Source: Nitrosomonas sp.
GTDB taxonomy: Bacteria; Pseudomonadota; Gammaproteobacteria; Burkholderiales; Nitrosomonadaceae
Direction: 5' to 3'
Length of the DNA stretch: 64,000 nt
Assembly (NCBI RefSeq): GCF_019635155.1
Contig: NZ_JAHBZY010000011.1
Location: 1 to 64,000 of the forward strand
The translations under genes and the position numbers were made by a program. Positions 9,552-16,208 of this stretch are shown here, piece after piece (the stretch's first letter is position 1; each line of letters opens with the position of its first letter). The notes under the pieces were generated by a model that saw only the letters and a list, made by a program, of their open reading frames with translations, did not search any database and was not told where the DNA came from.

Positions 9552-10406
9552 ATGGCCTTTCCCTTCACGCCAAACAAACAAAGCAAAAGCCGCCATTTCT
9601 ACGATATTAGAACTGATCTGCCGAATTTTGAAACCTTAGAAGATGCAAAAAAAGAATCACAGATCAGGCAGAAAGCGCTAATCAAAGGAGGATATCACGA
9701 TCTAGCCGAGAAACTAGCTGACTGCGCTCAGGATTACCGTTGCGAAAGCCCCGCCTGCCCCCGGTGTGTACGTCACAACCGCCGGGGTTTCTACGACGCA
9801 GCGGCCGCGCTTTCTAAACAGCACGACAGAGCTAACCAACGCACAGTTACGCTGATTTACTACTCAGAAGCCATGACAAATGAGGAACTAGAAAGCTTCG
9901 ACCCCAACCGGCTAACAGAAAGGGTACGCAAACAGTTAACCCGTAGCGGCTTCCAGAACCCAGTTATCGGCGGCCTTGAACTTGATTACCACGAGGATAT
10001 TGATCTATGGATTCCCCATTTCCATTTACTTGTAACGAACGACATTGAACCCCTGGAAATATTAAGGGAAAAGTATTTTAGAAAGGAAAAACGCCCGACT
10101 TCTAAAGGTACACATACCACCCCCACGAGTAGACCCATGATGGTACAGAGGTTGAAACGTCCGCCTAAGCAACTCAGCTATCTATGCAAACAGAGATGGC
10201 AATCTATTAGTGCATACATAGCCATAGTAACGGGTAAACGTAGAACCGATAAACATAGACTAGAAACGTATAAATTCATCCTATCACTCATTGTATTGGA
10301 TAGTTATACCTTTAGTGATCTGATGATTTTATACAAAGTTAGAGTTGTTAATAACGAGTTCAAAGTATCCCCTTCTGTCTATGAGTTAAAAGGTAAAAAC
10401 CCCTAA
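9552..10406 (+). CDS. HUH-type replication initiator/relaxase-like protein
   Basis: A 284-aa protein. A cysteine pattern (RCESPACPRCVRHNRRG, about residues 58-74) precedes a Rep core with the HUH motif IPHFHLLV (about residues 155-162) and a later tyrosine candidate in LSYLCKQRW. This matches rolling-circle type Rep proteins seen in small integrative elements downstream of alpA genes. The C-terminal 80 residues after the tyrosine look unlike the rest and lack a recognisable domain, so the end may be altered. It is tightly linked to the AlpA gene and lies 216 bases before the DUF927 gene. The HUH call is from motif reading only. Confidence 0.65.
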   Translation: MAFPFTPNKQSKSRHFYDIRTDLPNFETLEDAKKESQIRQKALIKGGYHDLAEKLADCAQDYRCESPACPRCVRHNRRGFYDAAAALSKQHDRANQRTVTLIYYSEAMTNEELESFDPNRLTERVRKQLTRSGFQNPVIGGLELDYHEDIDLWIPHFHLLVTNDIEPLEILREKYFRKEKRPTSKGTHTTPTSRPMMVQRLKRPPKQLSYLCKQRWQSISAYIAIVTGKRRTDKHRLETYKFILSLIVLDSYTFSDLMILYKVRVVNNEFKVSPSVYELKGKNP

Positions 10407-10534
10407 AGGTTACTGATAACCCCTTGTTTGAGCTAACGGGAGGGTGAGTTACGGAGGGATGATTGACAACACTACTCAGCCAAAAACACATTAATTTCAA
10501 TGTGTAATTAAATCTGCATGCATTCAATAAATAA

Positions 10535-10582
10535 CTGATCTGCTGATCTGGTGTTCCACAGATCGGCGGATCACCGGATCAG
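10535..10582. repeat. Iteron-like array of six 8-bp units (consensus CNGATCNG)
   Basis: Six consecutive 8-bp units run without gaps: CTGATCTG, CTGATCTG, GTGTTCCA (degenerate), CAGATCGG, CGGATCAC, CGGATCAG. GATC cores start at 10537, 10545, 10561, 10569 and 10577, a strict 8-base period with one unit decayed. The array is also roughly palindromic around its centre. It sits 40 bases before the DUF927 gene and after the Rep-like gene, so it may be the replication origin or the operator of this element. Confidence 0.6.
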
Positions 10583-10622
10583 ATAAATATTTAACCCAAT
10601 ACATTTTAAAGGAATACACACC

Positions 10623-12299
10623 ATGGATATAAAAGTTTTATGTGACGTAAAAAGACAAAACAATTTACCAGGATCATTTAAAGCAATCGAATTTGTTGAC
10701 AAATTTGGTGACAGAAAAATCGATTTGTTTCCCACTAAGCTGTTGCTAAACATCAAAGCATCAAAAGAATGGCTTATTGATCGTCATTTCGAATTACCTG
10801 CTGATAAAAATTGGAATGATATTATTAAATTGCTTGAACAGAAAACAGATAAAACAGGAGAAATCGTTGATCGAATCGGTTTTCATGGAACAAGCTATCT
10901 TCTTCCCAATGGCAAAATAATAGGACCGCAGAAAAAGCATACACTATTCTTAGATCCCGAACATGCCGCTCATTTGCCGCATTATGGCGTAAGTGGTACG
11001 TTGCAGGATTGGAAAGAAAATGTGGCACCTGCAGCTCAGCATAGTCCTTGTATTATGCTAGCCATAGGTAACGCATTATCTGGATACTTATTATATTTTG
11101 TGAATGCTGAGAGTGGTGGATTCAATCTTTTTGGCAAAAGCTCAATTGGAAAAACGACCACTGAGAAGGTGGCGATTTCCATTTCAGGTCCGCGCTCGAA
11201 TTTGCGATCATGGAACTTCACTGAAGCAGGAGCCGAAGATCTTGCGTATGGCCACAATGATAGCCACTTAGCTCTAGATGAGTTAAAAACATTGGATCCC
11301 GATTCCAAGAAAGCCCATCAGAAAGCATCTGCATTCACTCACGTAATAAGCTCAGGAAAGGGAAAAAGCAGATCCAAAAAGTATGACCCTAATCTGAAAA
11401 ACTGGAGAGTTGTCCTGCTTAGCACGGGAGAACTTAGTCTGGCTGAATTTGCAGAGAAAGGCGGTAGCATTCGAATGAAAGGTGAGGAAGTTCGCATCAT
11501 TGATATTCCTGCCGATGCTGGTGAAGGTTTGGGTATATTTAAAACAATACCTGATGGATATACTGATGCCAGTAGTTATGTGAAATTCCTAGATGAAGCG
11601 ACCCAAAAATATTACGGGACACCGCAGATCGAATTTCTCGAGAAGCTAGTTGCTGATCATAATGCACAAGATGCAGAGAGAACGGTTAGTGATTGCATTA
11701 AATGCTACATGAGTGAGTTTAATAATAAGCTCAATATTGATTCAACAGAGGGAACAACAAACCGGTTTGGCGACCGTTTTGCACTTGCATATGCTGCATT
11801 ATGCATGGCGGTTGAGTATGAAGTATTGCCATTTAACAATAAGCAGATATTCAACAGAATCTCCCGCTGTTATAAAGCAGCTCTGGGTATAAGACCCAAA
11901 ACACTCGAGGAGCGACTGAATATATGTGACAGAAGGTTTGTCAAATACTTGAAAGAGAATGAGTTTCCAGCGCTAAGATCGAAAGAATCTTGGACTAGAG
12001 ATGAAATTGAACAGATTGATGGTTTTACGTTAACTATAAAAGGCACCAAAGTTATTGCTTTAAAACCGAAGACTATGATGTCGCAGGTATCAAAATCTCT
12101 CTACAAGGAATTGCTTAAACATTATCAATCAAAGGGATATTTGTTACCCGATTCAAAAATGACTACCAGTACTCGACAAATCTCTTTGAAAGGCAATAAA
12201 ATCGGTCGCTATCATTGTTTTGTTTTTCCAAGAAAAACGGAGAATATTGAGGCCGCTAAAAAATGTATCGCGGAGTTCAATGAAAATCCAAGCAACTGA
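10623..12299 (+). CDS. DUF927 domain protein, helicase/primase-like ATPase of a mobile element
   Basis: A 558-aa protein with a DUF927 core. The Walker A is [10 protein letters not shown] (about residues 172-181), followed by an RSWN...[10 protein letters not shown] segment and the Walker B-like [10 protein letters not shown]. Later comes [19 protein letters not shown], characteristic of DUF927 proteins. These are P-loop ATPases related to the helicase half of phage and plasmid primases. The ATG at 10623 is preceded by AAAGGAATACACACC. A rho-independent terminator follows. It probably unwinds the element's origin together with the Rep-like protein upstream. Confidence 0.85.
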   Translation: MDIKVLCDVKRQNNLPGSFKAIEFVDKFGDRKIDLFPTKLLLNIKASKEWLIDRHFELPADKNWNDIIKLLEQKTDKTGEIVDRIGFHGTSYLLPNGKIIGPQKKHTLFLDPEHAAHLPHYGVSGTLQDWKENVAPAAQHSPCIMLAIGNALSGYLLYFVNAESGGFNLFGKSSIGKTTTEKVAISISGPRSNLRSWNFTEAGAEDLAYGHNDSHLALDELKTLDPDSKKAHQKASAFTHVISSGKGKSRSKKYDPNLKNWRVVLLSTGELSLAEFAEKGGSIRMKGEEVRIIDIPADAGEGLGIFKTIPDGYTDASSYVKFLDEATQKYYGTPQIEFLEKLVADHNAQDAERTVSDCIKCYMSEFNNKLNIDSTEGTTNRFGDRFALAYAALCMAVEYEVLPFNNKQIFNRISRCYKAALGIRPKTLEERLNICDRRFVKYLKENEFPALRSKESWTRDEIEQIDGFTLTIKGTKVIALKPKTMMSQVSKSLYKELLKHYQSKGYLLPDSKMTTSTRQISLKGNKIGRYHCFVFPRKTENIEAAKKCIAEFNENPSN

Positions 12300-12309
12300 T
12301 TTATAGCAC

Positions 12310-12352
12310 AACAGCGGGTAATTACATAGATTGTATTGCCCGCTGTTATTTT
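12310..12352 (+). terminator. Rho-independent terminator after the DUF927 gene
   Basis: AACAGCGGG (12310-12318) pairs perfectly with CCCGCTGTT (12339-12347), with extra AAT/ATT pairing inside, followed by ATTTTG. It starts 10 bases after the stop codon and closes the AlpA-Rep-DUF927 transcript. Confidence 0.8.
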
Positions 12353-12415
12353 GTCGATTACCTGCCTATACCAATTGCAGTTATCTCACCGTCAGCAACA
12401 AAATTCGTATATCTG

Positions 12416-12655
12416 TTGAAAAATATCGTTCTATTCCTGTTAGTTTCAATTCTGGCGGCAATTTCTGGTTGTGCGGTAGAAAAGCGGGTTGCGCCGATTC
12501 AGCACGAATCAACTGCCGCCCCTGCTCAAATCAGCCCCTACAATCGCAAAGATTGGCCGCATTGGATAGATGCCGATGGGGATTGTCAGAACACACGGCA
12601 GGAAATGTTGATCGCTACCAGTCGGGTGCCGGTTAAATCATTGACTTTTTCTTGA
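12416..12655 (+). pseudogene. Truncated HNH-nuclease-type lipoprotein
   Basis: The frame from TTG 12416 encodes a lipoprotein-like signal ([11 protein letters not shown], lipobox Cys at about residue 19). It continues into [20 protein letters not shown] and [12 protein letters not shown], the opening of secreted HNH endonucleases whose catalytic histidines come about 50 residues later. The frame stops at residue 79, just before the toxin-antitoxin promoter region, so the catalytic part is lost. A stable N-terminal peptide could still be made and anchored, but nuclease activity is excluded. Confidence 0.7.
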
Positions 12656-12682
12656 TAGGTAGATATCTTATTGATATCTACC
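12641..12682 (+). promoter_or_regulatory. Promoter with overlapping palindromic operator for the toxin-antitoxin pair
   Basis: A -35 element TTGACT (12641-12646), 17 bases of spacing and a -10 element TATCTT (12664-12669) are overlapped by a 10-bp perfect inverted repeat: GGTAGATATC (12658-12667) and GATATCTACC (12673-12682). This is the classic layout for an antitoxin that represses its own operon. The -35 lies inside the truncated nuclease frame. Confidence 0.65.
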
Positions 12683-12697
12683 AACCAGAGGCTTATG

Positions 12698-12985
12698 ATG
12701 CCAGAAAAAAACATTTCACCACAAATCCCATTTCGATATCGCAACTTTGACAGTCCAACCGGCGTTACTCGTGAAACAGCTAAAAAGCTTGCCGAACGTC
12801 TGGGTGTAGATGAAACCCAAGTGATTCACTTGGCGCTGCATGAACTTGCCGTGAAGATCCTTCCTCAGTACGAGCAAGACGATGGCCCTCTTAGTGCTGC
12901 ACAAGTGCGTCAAATCAAAAAATTGGCACCTTCGGTAAAAAAGAAGTCTGTGCGTTCCAGTTTGCTTGAACCCGAGAACATTTAA
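12698..12985 (+). CDS. Antitoxin of a MazF/PemK-type toxin-antitoxin pair
   Basis: A 95-aa protein whose centre (VTRETAKKLAERLGVDETQVIHLALHELA) looks like a ribbon-helix-helix or other DNA-binding helix pair, with a charged C-terminal tail expected to wrap the toxin. The ATG at 12698 lies six bases after AGAGG; an ATG three bases earlier is also possible. The stop overlaps the toxin start (TAATG), so toxin synthesis is coupled to antitoxin translation. The preceding palindrome is the likely binding site. The role is assigned mainly from operon position. Confidence 0.75.
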   Translation: MPEKNISPQIPFRYRNFDSPTGVTRETAKKLAERLGVDETQVIHLALHELAVKILPQYEQDDGPLSAAQVRQIKKLAPSVKKKSVRSSLLEPENI

Positions 12986-13392
12986 TGGTTCGATGGTGGC
13001 CAGAACCAGCGGCTGGGGATATCGTATGGTGTCATTTCCCGGACAATATCAATCCGCGTCCCAAACCTAGACCCGCTTTAATTCTTGTGGTCTTTGATGA
13101 CGATGCACCAGAATTCACGGTTCGTGTTGCATATGGCACCAGTCAACGTACAACCAAGCTCTATAGAGGTGAGTTCGCAATTCTTCGTGATAAGAATCTG
13201 GCAGCCTATGAAGAAGCCAATTTAAGTTACGATACGAAGTTCAACTTAAGACAAGTTCTTGAATTGCCATTTTCGACAGAATGGTTCTCGGTACCGCCCA
13301 CAGCACCACATGGGCAGATTCCAAAATTGGGTACATTGCACCCGTCAATGGTTCGTGCCGTACAGGCCGCTTTTAGGGCCGCATCTGAATAG
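12985..13392 (+). CDS. PemK/MazF family toxin-like protein
   Basis: A 135-aa protein with the MazF/PemK opening AAGDIVWCHFPD (about residues 9-20), then KPRPALILVV, and VAYGTSQRT, the core strands of the fold. Family members are ribosome-independent mRNA interferases. Its ATG overlaps the antitoxin stop by one base. A start Met followed by WW and a proline-rich C terminus are unusual but do not break the fold. The pair sits between a mobile replicon and a recombinase operon, where it could stabilise the island. Confidence 0.8.
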   Translation: MVRWWPEPAAGDIVWCHFPDNINPRPKPRPALILVVFDDDAPEFTVRVAYGTSQRTTKLYRGEFAILRDKNLAAYEEANLSYDTKFNLRQVLELPFSTEWFSVPPTAPHGQIPKLGTLHPSMVRAVQAAFRAASE

Positions 13393-13447
13393 CATAAATC
13401 CTAGAACCCCCGATCTGTCAGGATGATGCCATGAACTTCTCTTTTGT

Positions 13448-14005
13448 CTATTTTTCTTCGACCGACAACAAATAAGTCAAAGTCGGCCACAAGGTATACA
13501 ACTCCCGGCTTTCTGTTTCAATGGTGCAGCGATCCCGGGCAATCCGCCGGATACCCGATGAGTCGGATAGAATCAGCGCATTGGGCGTAATTTTTCTGAC
13601 GCAAGTCCAATGCTTGATACGACCGCTCAGGCTGATAATGACAGTCGAGTCCGGTTGGCTTAGGTGTTCAGTCAGTTTTTCCCAGTATTGATCCAGTGTC
13701 ACGTCGTCGGTATCGAATGCGATTTGTTTGCGCAGTTTGCGATTCTGGTACTTTTTGACGGATTTGATGGCGATATCAATGAAACCGCCTTTGGCGTCAA
13801 TATCACTAAAGCCCCAAATCAGCGCATCTTCCAGTAGATCATGCTTAGCTAAATATCCAATCAGGTTTTTATATAAAACTCTTCGTTGGCTGGCTTTGTG
13901 TTTCAGTTTGGGATCATAGTGAAATTTACCAATGACGATCTCGGTTGCATTCATCACTGAATACACGCCACACAATCCATCAATACTACCTTGCCGGATG
14001 GGCAT
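13448..14005 (-). CDS. Predicted papain-like cysteine peptidase, recombinase-linked
   Basis: A 185-aa protein that begins PIRQGSIDGLCGVYSVMNA, where Gln and Cys are spaced like the oxyanion Gln and nucleophile Cys of papain-fold enzymes. A later HWTCV gives the His and LILSDSSG the Asp. No signal peptide or membrane segment is visible. I chose the ATG at 14005 because GAGGAAAG lies just upstream; an ATG at 14026 and a TTG at 14038 (overlapping the recombinase stop) are in the same frame. It follows the recombinase gene directly and must be co-transcribed with it. The family is not one I can name; peptidase activity is inferred from the residue pattern alone. Confidence 0.6.
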   Translation of the reverse strand: MPIRQGSIDGLCGVYSVMNATEIVIGKFHYDPKLKHKASQRRVLYKNLIGYLAKHDLLEDALIWGFSDIDAKGGFIDIAIKSVKKYQNRKLRKQIAFDTDDVTLDQYWEKLTEHLSQPDSTVIISLSGRIKHWTCVRKITPNALILSDSSGIRRIARDRCTIETESRELYTLWPTLTYLLSVEEK

Positions 14006-14031
14006 AATACTTTCCTCATCATCCATACCGG

Positions 14032-14952
14032 CTACCAAATTTGGCTGACCGCATTATTCACAAACAACTGACTGTCACGGATATAGCGCTGTAACATCAG
14101 ATCAGACTTATGCGCAGTTTGCTGGCGGATTTTCCAGGAACTGACCCCGGCTTGTGCTGCACTGGTAACCAGTCCCGCCCGTAGACTATGGCCTGAATAT
14201 TGTTCCGGATTCAAACCGGCCTCACACGCGCGCTGTTTGACGATCAAAGCCACCGATGCCGCACATAATCCATAGTCAGTGACTTGATCGAAACGGTTCA
14301 TGCGGCGAAACAATGCGCCGGTTTTGATGCCTGATTTTTCTAGCCACGTCTTTAATGCACGTACCGGGCAATGACGGCCTTTGATAAAAGGGATCGCCAC
14401 TTTTCGTCCAACCCCATTTTGATCAGTCTTGCTGCGCCGGACATGGATCAGTACGCCTTCCGTTACAAATCGCACATCTTCCACCTGTAACGCCACCAAT
14501 TCAGAACGGCGGAATGCACCGGCAAAGCCGATCAGCAGTAATGCCTTGTCACGGATGCCGATTAACCCACTCAGTCTCTTTGTGATCTTCATCAGATCAG
14601 CTTTTAGCAAGGGCATGACTTGCCGTTGCTTGCAACCGTTGATGCGACGGATACCGCGCAAAGTATCAGTTACCAATGCCGAGCGAGTTGGCGATTTCAG
14701 TCCTTTATCTTTATGAGCATGGTTGATGGCCACCACACGCCGGTTCAATGTCGCCAATGACAATGTATTGGCATGAACGGCCAGATAGGATGCGACGCAT
14801 CGCGGTGTTGCCGGAATTTTGCCGCCGCTTTTCAGGAAATGGGCAATATCGTATTGGTAAGCCAGTTGGGTATTCTTGGCCCGTGTTGCGGCCAGATATT
14901 CGTTTACCTTTTTGCGAGTGTGATTACCTGAGAGCATTAGTTTATTTTTCAT
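14032..14952 (-). CDS. Tyrosine recombinase/integrase
   Basis: A 306-aa site-specific recombinase with all catalytic residues. The first Arg is in GAFRRSELVAL, the Lys in VRRSKTDQ, His-x-x-Arg in SGHSLRAG, the second His in QTAHKSD and the nucleophile Tyr in MLQRYIRD. The N-terminal core-binding SAM-like domain (NEYLAATRAKNTQLAYQYD) is present, but the arm-binding domain of phage integrases is not, so it resembles Xer/integron-type enzymes. It is the second gene of a minus-strand operon: a 71-aa protein, the recombinase, then the peptidase-like protein. Confidence 0.9.
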   Translation of the reverse strand: MKNKLMLSGNHTRKKVNEYLAATRAKNTQLAYQYDIAHFLKSGGKIPATPRCVASYLAVHANTLSLATLNRRVVAINHAHKDKGLKSPTRSALVTDTLRGIRRINGCKQRQVMPLLKADLMKITKRLSGLIGIRDKALLLIGFAGAFRRSELVALQVEDVRFVTEGVLIHVRRSKTDQNGVGRKVAIPFIKGRHCPVRALKTWLEKSGIKTGALFRRMNRFDQVTDYGLCAASVALIVKQRACEAGLNPEQYSGHSLRAGLVTSAAQAGVSSWKIRQQTAHKSDLMLQRYIRDSQLFVNNAVSQIW

Positions 14953-14961
14953 CGCACACTC

Positions 14962-15177
14962 CTAGCGGACATCGACGTAGCGCATACAGACGTTCAATAA
15001 ATGCTCATAATCGCTGGCTGTGGCTTCACGCATGAATTCTTCAGCCAATTCCGGGCGATTGCTATTCAGGATGCCACGCCGTACTTGCCCCAGAATAAAA
15101 AAGGCATTGCCGTCTTTGCCGGTTAATTCCACTACGGCATCGGTTAACGGCGTAACCGGTTTCTCAATCAATTTCAT
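14962..15177 (-). CDS. Small hypothetical protein upstream of the recombinase
   Basis: A 71-aa protein (start MKLIEKPVTPLTDAVVEL, end NVCMRYVDVR) with a mixed alpha/beta look. It is not recognised. It ends 9 bases before the recombinase start and is preceded by TAGGAGTTATTT, a good ribosome-binding site, which supports a real gene. Small proteins of this type recur upstream of tyrosine recombinases in betaproteobacterial islands; an accessory or excisionase-like role is a guess. A dyad operator candidate lies just upstream. Confidence 0.6.
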   Translation of the reverse strand: MKLIEKPVTPLTDAVVELTGKDGNAFFILGQVRRGILNSNRPELAEEFMREATASDYEHLLNVCMRYVDVR

Positions 15178-15196
15178 AAATAACTCCTAAGTAATT

Positions 15197-15236
15197 GATA
15201 ACAGAATCATCACGGTCGTCATAATGATCAGTTATC
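15197..15236. promoter_or_regulatory. Dyad-symmetric operator candidate before the recombinase operon
   Basis: GATAAC (15197-15202) and GTTATC (15231-15236) form the outer arms, with weaker inner symmetry (AATCAT and ATGATC). It lies 20-60 bases upstream of the first gene of the minus-strand operon, where a repressor would bind. Confidence 0.4.
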
Positions 15237-15252
15237 GTAAGTTGAACACAAA

Positions 15253-15290
15253 TAAAAAAGCCCGCCAGCATTGGGTTTGCGGGCAGGCAA
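15253..15290 (-). terminator. Rho-independent terminator for the 102-aa gene
   Basis: Read on the minus strand, GCCCGC (complement of 15279-15284) pairs with GCGGGC (complement of 15260-15265), followed by a run of six T. It separates the transcript of the gene starting at 15686 from the recombinase operon. Confidence 0.75.
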
Positions 15291-15377
15291 GTCGTTGGGT
15301 GTTTTCATTTATTTTGCTCCCATAACACCCGAAAAGAGCTTGTTGTCGATCCGAAAGCTAGAACATAGAAAACCGTT

Positions 15378-15686
15378 TCAATATTCCTCGGGTAACAGCA
15401 AAGTGGTGACACTGCGATCCGCTTCGGTAATGATCCATAAATTCTGATCATCGCTAATGGCGTAACTCGATAGGATGCGCCAGCCGTTTTCAATCGAACG
15501 CAGGTTTTCTTCTGCATCACAGGGTGGCACATTGCCCCAATCACCGGATTGATGACGTTTAATTAGATCAGCCGCATTGATGGCATACTGATCCAGTAGC
15601 GCCAATGCGCCGGGCGTTGCGACGATCTGGCCTAATGGAAACAGCGCAATAGATCGCTGCTCCCTTGTTGATTTGGGATTACACAT
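15378..15686 (-). CDS. Conserved mobile-element hypothetical protein
   Basis: A 102-aa protein with the recognisable series LGQIVATPGALALL, HQSGDWGNV, NGWRILSSY and LWIITEADRSVTTLLLPEEY. This family is widespread on plasmids and integrative conjugative elements, often mislabelled as a restriction subunit; no activity is known. The ATG at 15686 follows AAAAAGGAGAAAAG, whereas the longer frame from 15740 has no ribosome site. It has its own terminator and a palindrome 37 bases upstream, so it is a single-gene unit. Confidence 0.8.
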   Translation of the reverse strand: MCNPKSTREQRSIALFPLGQIVATPGALALLDQYAINAADLIKRHQSGDWGNVPPCDAEENLRSIENGWRILSSYAISDDQNLWIITEADRSVTTLLLPEEY

Positions 15687-15722
15687 TTCTTTTCTCCTTT
15701 TTAGGGCGAGCAAAAGCTGACG

Positions 15723-15738
15723 GGCACAAAAATGTGCC
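15723..15738. promoter_or_regulatory. Palindrome upstream of the 102-aa gene
   Basis: GGCACA AAAA TGTGCC, a perfect 6-bp dyad 37 bases upstream of the ATG at 15686 on the minus strand; the position fits an operator of that gene. Confidence 0.4.
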
Positions 15739-15825
15739 AATCCTGATTGCTACGTTTAAATGGGATTTATCTGAGGTGCTGCTGAGGTGCTACCTGTTAC
15801 TTTGGTACGGATTGGTATTGCGAGG

Positions 15826-15853
15826 AAAGCTGCTTGAGTGAAACAGCTTTTTT
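15826..15853 (+). terminator. Orphan plus-strand rho-independent terminator
   Basis: AAAGCTG (15826-15832) pairs with CAGCTTT (15844-15850), followed by a T-run. No plus-strand gene precedes it within the window's gene set, so it is probably the tail of a gene removed by an insertion or deletion. Confidence 0.55.
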
Positions 15854-16041
15854 GTTATGCAGTGTGCAGATAATAGAATTAAAGCGATCTGCGCATGCAA
15901 TTGCAATACAGCTACATTTTAAAAGGTTATTGTATGTTCTCAAAATGGCAATGATATTTCTATCAACTACTTATGACATAAGTTATAGGACTATTCCAAT
16001 TCGATACCTCAATATAGTCCTAAGTAACACTCACAGTAAAG

Positions 16042-16067
16042 TATTCAGCAACACTATTCAGCAACAC
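16042..16067. repeat. Perfect tandem duplication of a 13-bp unit
   Basis: TATTCAGCAACAC occurs twice, head to tail, with no mismatch. A 9-bp inverted repeat (TAGGACTAT / ATAGTCCTA) lies 20 bases before it. The function is unknown; replication slippage or a pair of protein-binding sites would both fit. Confidence 0.6.
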
Positions 16068-16208
16068 TGGACTTTAATAATTTGACAACCAGCTTAATTC
16101 ACTTTACTCTTGATTAAAGGGAGAAATTATCCAAGCATAAAATACAATCAGCAGCAAAAGTTTGTAAAGTGGAATCAGTGTTCTCGCGTTCTAAAAGGAC
16201 TGCAAGTT

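Larger units (their letters stand above)
15687..16208. other. 522-base gene-free region between island and copper ATPase
   Basis: No convincing gene. In order it holds a palindrome (GGCACA, four bases, TGTGCC at 15723-15738), an 11-base-period repeat of TGAGGTGCT (15772 and 15783), and a plus-strand terminator. It then has a 9-bp inverted repeat (15986-15994 and 16014-16022) and a perfect tandem 13-bp duplication (16042-16067). It looks like a recombination junction with debris from earlier insertions. Confidence 0.55.

Noticed and set aside
12331-12636. 101-aa open frame overlapping the truncated lipoprotein
   Set aside because: The overlapping frame has a lipobox and HNH-type residues; this one has none.
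15834-16085. 83-aa open frame upstream of copA
   Set aside because: Overlaps a terminator and the tandem duplication, no ribosome site, and composition unlike a protein.
16082-16110. TTGACA as -35 box for copA
   Set aside because: No acceptable -10 box at 16-18 bases; only three of six positions match.
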